Counted from the first letter of the stretch, positions 27,261 to 36,342 are shown. The stretch: DNA of 64,000 bases from Bryobacteraceae bacterium (GCA_041394945.1 JAWKHH010000003.1:124001-188000), one strand, 5' to 3'. Made by a program: numbers and translations. The notes: a model not told the origin generated them from the sequence alone.

Positions 27261-27737
27261 ATGCGCCGGCGCCGCAAACCGCTGCTCGGGCTGACGCTAG
27301 TGGAGTTGATCGTAGCGTTCACCATCTTGCTGCTCCTCACCACGATGGCTCTGCCGCTCACGCGTTTTCGAGTACGGCGCGAACGCGAGAAGGAACTGCG
27401 CCGTTCTCTGATCGAGATCCATACCGCGATCGACAAGTACAAGGACGCCTGCGACTACGGCCAGATCGCTCCGGAGGAAAACAAGCTCGACTCGGACTGC
27501 TACCCCCCGACGCTGGAGGCGCTCGTGAAGGGCGTAAAGGCGTCCGGCGCGGTAGACAAGAAAATCAAGTTCCTCCGCCGGATTCCGAAAGACCCGTTCA
27601 CCGGACAGCGTGAGTGGGGCATGCGCAGCAGCAAGGACGACCCCACTTCGACAAGCTGGGGCGGACAGAACGTATTCGCCGTCTACACCAAGACCTATGA
27701 AAAGGCCGCCGATGGAACGCCGTATTCGGAGTGGTAG
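27261..27737 (+). CDS. Type II secretion pseudopilin (GspG-like), first of a pair
   Basis: The 158-residue protein has a short basic leader and the prepilin peptidase site G|LTLVELIVAF followed by a hydrophobic helix, then the GspG-like soluble part with DPFTGQREWGMRSSKDD and the ending GTPYSEW. It lies 3 nt after the secretin stop and overlaps the next pseudopilin by 26 nt. It should be processed by a PilD-type peptidase (not in the window) and assembled into a short pseudopilus. Sequence and ending are close to the next gene, which points to tandem duplication. Confidence 0.88.
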   Translation: MRRRRKPLLGLTLVELIVAFTILLLLTTMALPLTRFRVRREREKELRRSLIEIHTAIDKYKDACDYGQIAPEENKLDSDCYPPTLEALVKGVKASGAVDKKIKFLRRIPKDPFTGQREWGMRSSKDDPTSTSWGGQNVFAVYTKTYEKAADGTPYSEW

Positions 27738-28143
27738 CCGGTTGAACCGCCGGACCTTCCTCCGGCGCGGCTTCACGCTCGTCGAGATCATCATCGTCCT
27801 CACGATCGTCTCGATTCTGATGTCGATCGCCGTGCCGCTCTATCAGAAAGCGATCCTGCGCACTCGAGAGAGCGTGCTCCGGAACAACCTCTTCACACTG
27901 CGCACCGTCATCGACGAGTACACCTACGACAAACAGAAGGGACCGCAATCGCTCGACGACCTGGTGCGCGAGGGCTACCTTCGCCAGATTCCGGAAGATC
28001 CGATCACCGGCAGCAACCAGACCTGGAAGACAATCATGGAAGACGCACTCACCAGCGTCAATCAGACCGAGCCCGGGATCTTCGATGTCCGCTCCGGCTC
28101 CGACAAAACGTCGCTGGAAGGTACCCCTTACGCGGAGTGGTAA
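27712..28143 (+). CDS. Type II secretion pseudopilin (GspG-like), second of a pair
   Basis: The 143-residue protein has the prepilin cleavage motif RRG|FTLVEIIIVLTIVSILM, the helix, and a GspG-like body: LFTLRTVIDEYTYDKQKGPQ, SLDDLVREGYLRQIPEDPIT and the terminal GTPYAEW, nearly identical to the end of its neighbour. The start ATG 27712 lies inside the preceding gene; the open frame reaches 27610, but an earlier start would give an implausible 58-residue leader. The basic leader of about 18 residues is long for a pseudopilin but acceptable. Confidence 0.87.
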   Translation: MERRIRSGSRLNRRTFLRRGFTLVEIIIVLTIVSILMSIAVPLYQKAILRTRESVLRNNLFTLRTVIDEYTYDKQKGPQSLDDLVREGYLRQIPEDPITGSNQTWKTIMEDALTSVNQTEPGIFDVRSGSDKTSLEGTPYAEW

Positions 28144-28210
28144 GGGACTGCCAGTACGCCTCATTCCCCATAAAATCTAACGCGCCTGCATTCAGGGGAA
28201 TACCCAAAGG

Positions 28211-28253
28211 CAACGCCCGTGGCGAAGATGTTACTCTCCGAATTCGGGCGTTG
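28211..28253 (+). other. Hairpin in the leader region of the OmpA/BON gene
   Basis: CAACGCCCG (28211-28219) pairs perfectly with CGGGCGTTG (28245-28253) around a 25-nt loop. It sits about 100 nt before the OmpA/BON start. There is no T-run after it, so it is not a typical terminator. Confidence 0.35.
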
Positions 28254-28353
28254 ATGATTGCATCGGACCTGCCGGTTGTGGCATACCCATAAGACGATCC
28301 CCACAGTTGCGGGCTCCGGCGCCAGTCCAGTGCCGGCGTCCTTGGAGGTACCG

Positions 28354-29007
28354 ATGAGAGCTGCCGCTCTGTTGACCGCCGCCGCAGCACTGCTGCTGGG
28401 ATGGCTCTGCACGCGCCGGCACGCGCCAGCCATTGAAGCCGATCTGCTCGTCCGCTCGCGCCAGGCGCTCGAGGCCGCGGGAATACCCGCCGCCGGGCTC
28501 GCGTTTGACGGCAGGGACGCCGTCCTGCGCGGCGTGGCCGGCACGGCCGAGGTGAGCGCCCGGGCCCGCGATCTCGTCGCCGGTGTTTGGGGCGTTCGCG
28601 TCGCAAACGTGGAAACCACCCAGCCGCCGCCCGCGCCGCCGCGCGAGGCGGTGCAGCAGAAGCTCACCGAACTCGTACGCCTGAAGAACATCGAGTTTGA
28701 AACGGCGAGCGCGAGGATCACGCCGCGCGGACTCGAGATTCTCAACGAAGTGGCTGCCGTACTGGCGGGCGCCGGAAACATGGCGGTGGCGATCGAAGGA
28801 CACACCGACAACCGAGGCAAGGCGGATGCGAACCTCGTGCTGAGCCGGGCTCGCGCGGTGGCTGTGCGGGAGTATCTGATCGCCAAGGGTATCGCCGCGG
28901 GGCGCATGACGGCCGAGGGCTACGGCGCTGAACGGCCCGTCCAATCCAACGCCTCCGCCGCCGGACGCCAGGCAAATCGGCGCATCGAATTCGTCGTGAA
29001 ACAGTAA
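28354..29007 (+). CDS. OmpA-family protein with BON-like domain
   Basis: The 217-residue envelope protein has an N-terminal hydrophobic segment (AAALLTAAAALLLGWLC; a Cys follows, so a lipoprotein is possible), a BON-like domain at about 28-85 (AGIPAAGLAFDGRDAVLRGV) and a peptidoglycan-binding OmpA domain at about 100-217 with AIEGHTDNRGKADANLVLSR and the closing RQANRRIEFVV. It resembles mycobacterial ArfA in layout. The start ATG 28354 has a GGAGG 7 nt upstream, unlike the upstream extension of the frame to 28258. The next gene begins 27 nt after its stop, so the two are probably one transcript. Confidence 0.88.
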   Translation: MRAAALLTAAAALLLGWLCTRRHAPAIEADLLVRSRQALEAAGIPAAGLAFDGRDAVLRGVAGTAEVSARARDLVAGVWGVRVANVETTQPPPAPPREAVQQKLTELVRLKNIEFETASARITPRGLEILNEVAAVLAGAGNMAVAIEGHTDNRGKADANLVLSRARAVAVREYLIAKGIAAGRMTAEGYGAERPVQSNASAAGRQANRRIEFVVKQ

Positions 29008-29034
29008 CTGATCTATCCCAAGGGAGCGACCTCA

Positions 29035-31785
29035 ATGACCTTTTTGCTTTCCCACATGTGGCTCTGCCTGCTGGGCGTCTTTCTCCTCGGCCTGCTTGCA
29101 ATGTGGTTCTGGATGCGCAACAGCATCGCGAGCCGCATCAACGAGGGGCTTTCCGCCAAGGATCTGGAGCTCAGCCGGCTCCGCAACGTTCATACCAGCC
29201 TCGAAAGCGATTTGACCACAGCTCAGCGAACCGCCTCCGGAGCCGAAAAGCTGGTCGCCGATCTGCGGACCCGGCTGACCGCGGCCGAATCGGCCGTCGA
29301 CGGCGTGCGAGGCGAGGCCGTGGCCGCGCTGGCCGCCCGCGATGAATGCAGGGTCGAACAGACGAATCTCACCGGCGAACTCACCCGCCTCCGCACTTCA
29401 TTGGCGGAGCGGGAAGCAGCCGCCGCCGGAATTGAGCCGCTGCGGCGGCGAACGGGAGAACTCGAAAGGGAGCTGGCGGCGCGCGACGCCGAGCTCAAAG
29501 CCAAGGACGTGGAGTTGCGCAATCTCGGCGTGCTCTCCAACGAGCGGGAGCTCGAGATGGCTAAGCTCCGCGGCCGTTCGGCGGATTTAGACGCCGCCCA
29601 AGCCTCGCTCGCGGCCAAGGCCTCCGAAGCGGCAGCGGCCGCGGTCGCCCTCGCCGCCGCCCAGGCGCTCGCCGCGGAGAAAGAGGACGAGATCGCGCGG
29701 CTGCGCCAGCAAGCCGAAGAGCAAGACCGGGAACTGGAAGAACTGCGGCCGCTGAACGCACGCCTCTCGCAAAGCCGGCGCGATTTGGCCGCCGCCGAAA
29801 ACGACGTCGCTATGTTTCGCCAACGCGTCTCCGAACTCGAGCCGTTGACGGCCGAGTTGACCGCTCGCGACGACAGACTCGCCGATTGGGATACCCGGTT
29901 CGCAGCCACGGTCAGCGACAAGGACGGCGAGATCGCGAGGCTCCAGACCCTGGCTGACGGCGAAAGCGCGCGCACCAGGGAATTGGAATCCGCGATTGCC
30001 GAGCGCGACCGGCGTCTGGCTGAAGTGGAATCGGCGCGGTCGGCGTCGGGACACGAGAGCGACGCCTTGATCGCTTCGCTTCGCGACCGCCTGGCGCAGT
30101 TCGAAGGACTTCCGGACCGACTGACCGAGCGCGATCAGGCGCTGGCCGAAGCGGAATCCAGGCAGGCGGAACTGGCCGCGGCCAAGGACGCGCGGATATC
30201 CGCGGCGGAAACCGAGCTTGCCGAGGCGCGCGGACTGGCAGCGGACCGCCAGTCCGAGATCGCCCGCCTTTCAGCCGATCTCGAGGGACTTCGCGGCAAA
30301 CTGGCCGAGGCCGAGACCCAGGCCGCGCTCGTCCCCGATCGCGACTCCGAGATCGCCCGCCTTTCCGCCGATCTCGAGGGACTGCACGGCAAGTTGGCCC
30401 AGGCCGAGACCCAGGCCGCGCTCGTCCCCGATCGCGATTCCGAGATCGCTCGCCTTTCCGCCGATCTCGAGGAACTTCGCGGCAAGTTGGCCCAGGCCGA
30501 GACCCAAGCCGCGTTGGTTCCCGACCGCGACATTGAGATCGCTCGCCTTTCCGCCAATTTCGAAAACCTGCGCGGCAAGTTCTCCGCGGCGCAAACGCAG
30601 GCGGCGCTTGTCCCCGACCGCGATGCCGAGATCGCCCGCCTTCAAACTCGTATCTCCGAACTCGAGCCGCTTCCCGGTCAGCTTGAAGACCTGCGCACCA
30701 AGCTTGCGGCCGCCGAGTCGCAGGCGGCGCTCGTCCCCGATCGCGATACGGAGATCGCTCGGCTTTCCGCTAGTCTCGAACGCCTGCGCGGCAAGTTCAC
30801 CGCGGCTGAGGAGCAAGCCGCGCTCGTCCCCGACCGAGACATTGAGATCGCTCGGCTTTCGGCCAATTTCGAAAGCCTGCGGGGTAAGTTCTCCGCAGCT
30901 CAGGCACAAGCCGCCCTCGTCCCCGACCGCGACGCCGAAATCGCCCGACTCCAGGCCCGCGTCGCCGAACTCGATCCCCTGCCCGGTCAGCTCGAAGACC
31001 TGCGCGCCAAGCTTTCCACCGCCGAATCGCAAGCCGCCCTCGTCCCCGACCGCGACGCCCACATTGCCGGACTCACGGCTCGCATCGGCGAACTCGAAGC
31101 CCTCACCATGGAACTCGAAAACCTCCGGGGCCGGCTGCAAGCGGCGGAGCAGCAGGCGGCGCTCCTCCCGGACCGCGACAACGAGATCGCAGGCCTCAAG
31201 TCTCGTGTTGAAGAACTGGAGCCCCTCCCGGCGCGCATCGCCCAACTCGACGGCAATGTTCGGGACTGGGAGGGCCGCTACCGCAAGGATATCGGCGAAC
31301 GAGACAGCGAACTCGAGCTGCTGCGCACACGGACGGCGGAAATCGCCCCTCTCACGGAGCGCTACACACTTGCCGTGGCTGAAGTCCGCGAGAAGGAAGC
31401 CGCGCTCGCCGAGTGCCGGCAGTCGGTTGGCTCCATCGAGACGCGCTTCGCCGGGATCGTCGCCGAGCGCGACGCCGAAATCGTCAGGCTGCGGAAGCGC
31501 GTCCCGATGCGTCCCAAGCCGGGCGAGGGCGACGACCTGAAGAAGATCTGGGGGGTCGGCCCGGTTCTCGAAAGGAAGCTGAACGGTCTGGGGGTTTACT
31601 TCTTCCGCCAGATCGCGGACTGGGGAGACGACGAGATCGACTATTTCTCGGCCCAGCTCCAGGAGTTCCCGGACCGTATCCGCCGGGACAATTGGGTCTC
31701 CGGCGCCGCCGACGAGCACAAGAAGAAGTACGGCGAAGCGCCGCCGACCGAGGGCAAGGCCGCCTCCGCCAAAGCGGGAGCCTGA
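29035..31785 (+). CDS. Membrane-anchored long coiled-coil protein with C-terminal helix-hairpin-helix-type domain
   Basis: The 916-residue protein has one N-terminal membrane helix (MWLCLLGVFLLGLLAMWFWM), then about 780 residues of acidic, Ala/Glu/Leu/Arg-rich coiled coil, and a C-terminal domain (about 825-895) with DDLKKIWGVGPVLERKLNGL, YFFRQIADW and DRIRRDNWVSGA. That end matches the helix-hairpin-helix-like domain often appended to ribosomal L21 or NADH dehydrogenase subunits. Nine tandem repeats occupy residues 408-716. It likely spans the periplasm or organises the envelope with the OmpA/BON partner, but this is inference. The sequence is intact despite the repeats. Confidence 0.82.
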   Translation: MTFLLSHMWLCLLGVFLLGLLAMWFWMRNSIASRINEGLSAKDLELSRLRNVHTSLESDLTTAQRTASGAEKLVADLRTRLTAAESAVDGVRGEAVAALAARDECRVEQTNLTGELTRLRTSLAEREAAAAGIEPLRRRTGELERELAARDAELKAKDVELRNLGVLSNERELEMAKLRGRSADLDAAQASLAAKASEAAAAAVALAAAQALAAEKEDEIARLRQQAEEQDRELEELRPLNARLSQSRRDLAAAENDVAMFRQRVSELEPLTAELTARDDRLADWDTRFAATVSDKDGEIARLQTLADGESARTRELESAIAERDRRLAEVESARSASGHESDALIASLRDRLAQFEGLPDRLTERDQALAEAESRQAELAAAKDARISAAETELAEARGLAADRQSEIARLSADLEGLRGKLAEAETQAALVPDRDSEIARLSADLEGLHGKLAQAETQAALVPDRDSEIARLSADLEELRGKLAQAETQAALVPDRDIEIARLSANFENLRGKFSAAQTQAALVPDRDAEIARLQTRISELEPLPGQLEDLRTKLAAAESQAALVPDRDTEIARLSASLERLRGKFTAAEEQAALVPDRDIEIARLSANFESLRGKFSAAQAQAALVPDRDAEIARLQARVAELDPLPGQLEDLRAKLSTAESQAALVPDRDAHIAGLTARIGELEALTMELENLRGRLQAAEQQAALLPDRDNEIAGLKSRVEELEPLPARIAQLDGNVRDWEGRYRKDIGERDSELELLRTRTAEIAPLTERYTLAVAEVREKEAALAECRQSVGSIETRFAGIVAERDAEIVRLRKRVPMRPKPGEGDDLKKIWGVGPVLERKLNGLGVYFFRQIADWGDDEIDYFSAQLQEFPDRIRRDNWVSGAADEHKKKYGEAPPTEGKAASAKAGA
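30256..31182 (+). repeat. Nine tandem in-frame coding repeats of 93 or 123 bp
   Basis: Units start at 30256, 30349, 30442, 30535, 30628, 30751, 30844, 30937 and 31060. Their lengths in residues are 31, 31, 31, 31, 41, 31, 31, 41, 41. Each ends in AALVPDRD or AALLPDRD and starts with (E/H)IA(R/G)L. The 41-residue units carry an extra 10 residues, such as the ELEPLPGQ segment. Confidence 0.93.
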
Positions 31786-31824
31786 CGATTCCGGTGAGAG
31801 TTCTGCCCGTGGGCCGGCACTACG

Positions 31825-32874
31825 ATGTCAGGCCGGCCCGCGCAGCGCCCTCCACCGGAAGGAATGACCTACTACGACGAGTTTGACGTCCCGCCCACCG
31901 CCTCCGCCGAGGATCTCCGGCTCGCGCACCGCAACCTGGCGAGGCTTCTGCATCCGGATAACTTCCGCGATGAAAGCCTCCAGCGGCTGGCGGATCTGCA
32001 AATGAAACGAATCAACCGGATCTACGCGATCCTGTCGGATCCGGCCGAGCGGCGCGCATACGACTTCGACCTCCTGCACGGCCTCAACGCCCCCCGCCGC
32101 CACCCGATTCCCGCGCCTCGCGCGGAGCGTTCCGTGCTGAGTCTCGTCCCATGGGCAGTGGCTCTGGCGGCCCTTTCCATCGGCGTGTACCCACACTCCC
32201 GTGTCCCGGAAGCTCCGCCGGCGCCTGCCGTGGCGCCTCCCGCCGGGGTGCGGCCCACTCCATCGGTCGAGGCGGGATCGCCTCGCATCGGGCATTCGAG
32301 CGCGCCGCAGCACGAATACTCGCACACCCGGCAAAAGCGGGAAGCGAAGGAGCCGCGCCGCGCGGCCGATCGTCTGGCGCGCCGCACCGACCCGGCGGAG
32401 GAAGCTCCCCGCAAAGCGGACCCCATCGCACCACCACCCCAGCTCGTCGCCGCGATCCAGATCCCTTCCGATCCGCCTCCGCGCGCACCCGAGGCGGCCC
32501 CGGTTCGGCCTCCCCTGGCCGGGACGTGGCTCTACGTCCCCGGCCGGCGGACCGCCGGCGATCTTTATCCACCGGAATATATCGAACTCACCATCTCCGG
32601 CGATGGCGCCGCCATGTGGGGACGATACCGCGCCCGCTACCGCGTTACAGACCAGGCGATTTCACCAGCCGTGGAGTTCCGCTTCGAAGCTCCGCTGCCG
32701 GTTCCGGCACAGATCGCCTGGACGGGCAACGGCGGGGCGCGTGGGCGCCTACATCTGGAACTGTTATCGCCGAACCGGATTTCCGTGGATTGGTTCACGG
32801 AGGCGTTCGGCCGGCAATTGACGCTGGGCTCGGGAACGGCAGTGCTGGTCCGGAGCGAGGCGACGGAACGCTAG
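31825..32874 (+). CDS. J-domain (DnaJ-like) membrane protein
   Basis: The 349-residue protein begins with a J-domain (about residues 14-80) containing MTYYDEFDVPPTASAEDLRL, the HPD motif in LARLLHPDNFRDE, and IYAILSDPAERRAYDFDLL. It is followed by a hydrophobic segment (LSLVPWAVALAALSIGVY), a long Pro/Arg/Ala-rich linker, and a C-terminal beta-rich domain (about 235-349; TWLYVPGRR, YPPEYIELTISGDGAAMWGRY). The J-domain would stimulate a DnaK/Hsp70; the C-terminal fold is unknown. An internal ATG at 31864 with adjacent GGAAGGA is an alternative start just before the J-domain. It lies 39 nt after the coiled-coil gene and probably in the same transcript. Confidence 0.82.
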   Translation: MSGRPAQRPPPEGMTYYDEFDVPPTASAEDLRLAHRNLARLLHPDNFRDESLQRLADLQMKRINRIYAILSDPAERRAYDFDLLHGLNAPRRHPIPAPRAERSVLSLVPWAVALAALSIGVYPHSRVPEAPPAPAVAPPAGVRPTPSVEAGSPRIGHSSAPQHEYSHTRQKREAKEPRRAADRLARRTDPAEEAPRKADPIAPPPQLVAAIQIPSDPPPRAPEAAPVRPPLAGTWLYVPGRRTAGDLYPPEYIELTISGDGAAMWGRYRARYRVTDQAISPAVEFRFEAPLPVPAQIAWTGNGGARGRLHLELLSPNRISVDWFTEAFGRQLTLGSGTAVLVRSEATER

Positions 32875-32974
32875 CCCGCAAATCTCACCGGCTTTCTGCT
32901 GCGACGCGCGATAAGGCCGTGTCTACATCGCTGCGCTTGCTCACCGTGCTCTACAGACTGCTCAAATATGCCTC

Positions 32975-32994
32975 CGCGCGCTGAGCGGCGCGCG
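32975..32994. terminator. GC hairpin between convergent genes, possible bidirectional terminator
   Basis: CGCGCGC and GCGCGCG form a perfect 7-bp stem with a 6-nt loop, midway between the J-domain gene end and the pgl end. There is only a weak T-rich sequence beside it. Confidence 0.3.
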
Positions 32995-33062
32995 TCTCGT
33001 ATCCGCCGCCTTCTCACGCGTCTCGCGACGAAACCCGGTCAGATGTGCGGGCTAGTCCAGGG

Positions 33063-33770
33063 CTAGTCCCCGGAACTGAACCAAGCCACACCGCGTCCGA
33101 GATGCGCCGGAATTTGCGCGGGCAGCGTCACCGGGTCGAAGTCGTCCTCAAACACGCGGCGGGTAATCGCCGCCTTGTCCGCTCCCGGCGCGAACACCAC
33201 CGTGTGATGCGCGGCTAGCAGCACGCCGGGCAGCAGCGTGACGCGCCATTGGCTGAGGTGTTCGGCGTGGACGGCGTCGGCGATGCGGTCGCGATCTTCC
33301 ACGAGGGAATCGCCCGGAAACAAGCTGGCAATGTGGCCGTCGGCGCCCATTCCGAGATGGATCAGATCGAATACCGGCATCCGCTCGGCGTCGAGTTGAA
33401 AGAATCGCCGGATCTCCTCGGCGTAGTGGTCCGCGGCGCGACCCGGCGGCAGCTCCGTATGCACGCGATGCAGATTGCGGCGCGGCGCGTGCGCAGGCCC
33501 GACGAACGCCTCTTCCAACATGCGCCCATTACTCTGCTCGTCATTCGCCGGCACACATCGCTCGTCAACCAGAAACACGTGAAGCCGGCTGAAATCGAGC
33601 GGGAATGAGGCCAAGGCGCGGAGCATGGGCGCCGGACTCCGGCCACCGGAAACGGCGAGCGCGGCGGTATCCCGGCCGGCGAGCGCTTGCTCGAGCACCG
33701 AAGCCATCTGCCGGGCGCAGGCCTCGGCCGCCGACGCCGGGTTCGATTGCTCGAAGCGATGGACGCTCAT
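33063..33770 (-). CDS. pgl: 6-phosphogluconolactonase
   Basis: The 235-residue enzyme hydrolyses 6-phosphogluconolactone, the second step of the oxidative pentose phosphate path. It has ALAVSGGRSPAPMLRAL, HVFLVDERCVPANDEQSNGR and LIHLGMGADGHIASLFPGD, all classic DevB/SOL family motifs. It is the last of three coupled genes: its ATG at 33770 overlaps the opcA stop by ATGA. Length is normal for the bacterial DevB type. Confidence 0.94.
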   Translation of the reverse strand: MSVHRFEQSNPASAAEACARQMASVLEQALAGRDTAALAVSGGRSPAPMLRALASFPLDFSRLHVFLVDERCVPANDEQSNGRMLEEAFVGPAHAPRRNLHRVHTELPPGRAADHYAEEIRRFFQLDAERMPVFDLIHLGMGADGHIASLFPGDSLVEDRDRIADAVHAEHLSQWRVTLLPGVLLAAHHTVVFAPGADKAAITRRVFEDDFDPVTLPAQIPAHLGRGVAWFSSGD

Positions 33771-34774
33771 TGCAAACCCATCCGTTCCGCCACCTCTGGC
33801 GCCCGGGCGAGTGCCGATTCGTAGACTTCATCCCGGCCCATCACCGCTAATTCCTCTCGGAGCAGCTCTTCGTCTCCGAGTCGCGGGAACAACGCCCGGG
33901 CCTCGCGGTGCGCTCCGCGGACTTCGACGTTTCGGTCCGCGCCGATTTTGACCGAACAGCAGGTTGAATCGCCGAACAGCTCAATGCCCCGGACGCCAGG
34001 CCGTGGCGCCGGGCCGGCGCGTTCAGTCTGCACCGCAAGCCGGCGATTCAGAGCGTCTTCAAGCCAGGCCGCCAGGTAAACGCTCGCCATCGGAGCGCAC
34101 GGGCCTTCGAAGGTGAGCCGCGCGCCGGTGATGCGGCTCAGTCGCGCGATGCTTTCCGGTTCGTCGAACACTTGCGCCACGGACTCGCGCCATCGGGTGA
34201 GACGAGTCCAGGCGAGGTCGGCAACGGTGCGTTCCGGTGTGCGCAGCGATGCAATCCAGCGCGCCTGCTCGCCCGGGCTGGTGGTCCCCGTGGAATCGAC
34301 GATGAGCTTGTCGGCCTGCACGAGTACGCTTTCGAATCCTTCGATCGAACACATCGCACGGCTCCGGCACCACAGGACGACGGGCAGATCCGGCACGGTG
34401 AGGCCCTGTAACACGGGCGGAATGCCGCGAAGAGCGCTCTCCGCGCCCGTGATCTCGATCCGCTCGCAGCAGATCTGCTGCCGCCGCCCGAAGGGCATCC
34501 AGCATTGGGCGATCACACGCGCGTCAAGCTCGGCTTGTCCTTCCGACAACCGCAGCACGATCAGGCGGCTGGGATGCGCACGGACCAGTTGTGCAAGCGT
34601 CTCGCCGAGCTCGTCGCCTTCATCGCCGCCGCCCTCTGTGGCCACCACGAGCGTCATGGCGCAGGCCCGCAGCACAGCCGAAGGTCGATCGGCATCCTGG
34701 CCGCTGCCAAGATCCACCCAAAGTTGGTCGAGCTCACGTAGGATGCGAGACGGTGAGATCGACGCGGCAGCCAT
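33767..34774 (-). CDS. opcA: OpcA-type glucose-6-phosphate dehydrogenase assembly protein
   Basis: The 335-residue protein is of the OpcA family, allosteric/assembly partners of G6PDH known from cyanobacteria and actinobacteria. Supporting features are its position between zwf and pgl, the length, and conserved stretches such as TLVVATEGG, HPSRLIVL, GLTVPDLPVVLWCRSR and DKLIVDSTG. The ATG at 34774 overlaps the zwf stop (TAATG), so it is translated right after zwf; the frame is open further upstream but lies within zwf. Its stop overlaps pgl by ATGA. Confidence 0.85.
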   Translation of the reverse strand: MAAASISPSRILRELDQLWVDLGSGQDADRPSAVLRACAMTLVVATEGGGDEGDELGETLAQLVRAHPSRLIVLRLSEGQAELDARVIAQCWMPFGRRQQICCERIEITGAESALRGIPPVLQGLTVPDLPVVLWCRSRAMCSIEGFESVLVQADKLIVDSTGTTSPGEQARWIASLRTPERTVADLAWTRLTRWRESVAQVFDEPESIARLSRITGARLTFEGPCAPMASVYLAAWLEDALNRRLAVQTERAGPAPRPGVRGIELFGDSTCCSVKIGADRNVEVRGAHREARALFPRLGDEELLREELAVMGRDEVYESALARAPEVAERMGLQ

Positions 34775-36315
34775 TAGGGGATCCTCCAGACATGGCCCTG
34801 ACGAGCCAGCATCTCGTCGGATTCGGCCGGACCCCACGTGCCCGCCGCATAGTTCGGAAAATCGGGTTTGGTGTCTGTCCAGACGTCGAGAATCGGCTGC
34901 ACCGCCCGCCAGCTCGCTTCCACCATGTCCTGGCGCGTGTAGAGGGTGGCGTCGCCGGTAAGCGCGTCGAGCAGCAGCGTCTCATAAGCCGCCGGCGAGC
35001 GCACACCGAAGCTCGAGCCGTACTTGAAGTCCATCGTCACCGGACGCAGCTTCATTCCCGCGCCGGGCAGTTTCGACAGAAACCGGAGCGAAATGCCTTC
35101 CTCCGGCTGGATGCGCAGAATCAGCAGGTTCGGCCCGGCCCAGCGCGCGCCGTCCTGGTTGTCGAGCGTGAACACCGAGTGCGGCGCCGAATGGAACTGA
35201 ATCGCGATATCGGTCACCCGTTTGGCCAGGCGCTTTCCCGTGCGCACATAGAAGGGCACACCCGCCCAGCGCCAGTTGTCCACCAGAAACGTGATCGCGG
35301 CGTAGGTATCGATACGGGCATCGGCATGCACGCCGGGCTCGTCCCGAAAGCCCTTCAAATCATCCGCGCCGACCCGGCCCGGGCCGTACTGCCCACGGGC
35401 TGTGTTGACGCCCACTTCCTCCGGCCTCCACGCCCGGATGGACCGAAGCAGCTTGGCGCGCTCGTCCCGCACGGCCGTTGCCTCGAACGCGGCCGGCGGC
35501 TCCATCGCGACCGTCGCCATCACCTGCAGCAGGTGATTCTGAATCATGTCGCGCAAGGCGCCGGTCTTCTGATAGAAGTCGCCGCGGTTTTCCACCCCGA
35601 TCGATTCGGCCGCCGTGATCTGCACGAAGTCGATGTGCTGGCGGTTCCACATCGGCTCGAAGATGCCGTTGCCGAAGCGGAAGGCGAGGATGTTCTGGAC
35701 AGTCTCCTTGCCGAGGTAATGGTCGATCCGGTAGACGTGTTCCTCGTCGAAGACTTTGTGAATCTCTACTTCGAGATCGCGCGCGGAATCGAGATCGGTG
35801 CCGAAAGGTTTCTCCACCACGATGCGGCGCCACGCGTGTTCGGCGTGCGCGAGGCCGCTTTCACCGAGGTGGCCAATTACAACCGGATAGTGATCCGGCT
35901 GCGTGGAGAGGTAGAAGACGACATTGCCTCCGGTGTGGTGGTCCCGCTCGACCGCGGCGAGGCGCGTGGAAAGCCGTTCGTAGCAGGCAGGGTCGTTGAG
36001 GTCGCCGGCTTCATAGTAAAGCCCGGCCGCGAAGTCGTCCCAAACTGCCTGTTCAAACGGCGTCTCTTCGCTATACTGCTCCACCGCCGCGCGCATCTTC
36101 CCGCGGAAATCCTCGTCGGAGATCGGCGTGCGTGAGTTGCCGACGATCGCGAAACCGGCCGGAAGCCGGCGGTCATAAGCCAAGCGGTAGAGCGCGGGAA
36201 TGAGCTTCCGTTTGGTGAGATCGCCGCTGGCGCCGAAGATCACCAGTGCGCAAGGCTTCACGCGCCGTTCGAACCGGATGGAGTCTTGGAAGGGGTTCGC
36301 CGTGGCTGTTGCCAT
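34774..36315 (-). CDS. zwf: Glucose-6-phosphate 1-dehydrogenase
   Basis: The 513-residue enzyme oxidises glucose-6-phosphate with NAD(P)+. It has the coenzyme-binding VIFGASGDLTKRKLIPALY, the conserved EKPFG (VVEKPFGTDLDSA) and the active-site signature RIDHYLGKETVQNILAFRFG. The start at 36315 is set by a GGAGG 6-7 nt upstream; an open frame continues to 36414. It heads zwf-opcA-pgl, all linked by stop/start overlaps. A receiver-like gene diverges from it 27 nt away. Confidence 0.96.
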   Translation of the reverse strand: MATATANPFQDSIRFERRVKPCALVIFGASGDLTKRKLIPALYRLAYDRRLPAGFAIVGNSRTPISDEDFRGKMRAAVEQYSEETPFEQAVWDDFAAGLYYEAGDLNDPACYERLSTRLAAVERDHHTGGNVVFYLSTQPDHYPVVIGHLGESGLAHAEHAWRRIVVEKPFGTDLDSARDLEVEIHKVFDEEHVYRIDHYLGKETVQNILAFRFGNGIFEPMWNRQHIDFVQITAAESIGVENRGDFYQKTGALRDMIQNHLLQVMATVAMEPPAAFEATAVRDERAKLLRSIRAWRPEEVGVNTARGQYGPGRVGADDLKGFRDEPGVHADARIDTYAAITFLVDNWRWAGVPFYVRTGKRLAKRVTDIAIQFHSAPHSVFTLDNQDGARWAGPNLLILRIQPEEGISLRFLSKLPGAGMKLRPVTMDFKYGSSFGVRSPAAYETLLLDALTGDATLYTRQDMVEASWRAVQPILDVWTDTKPDFPNYAAGTWGPAESDEMLARQGHVWRIP

Positions 36316-36342
36316 GTTCCTCCACATAGTAGCCTGAAATAG

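Noticed and set aside
30256..31182. Regular 93/123-bp repeats considered as a CRISPR-like or minisatellite array
   Set aside because: The units are in frame, contiguous, without spacers, and encode coiled-coil heptads.
34591..36135. 514-residue plus-strand ORF opposite zwf and opcA
   Set aside because: Composition is Arg/His/Val-rich shadow; the minus strand encodes unmistakable G6PDH.
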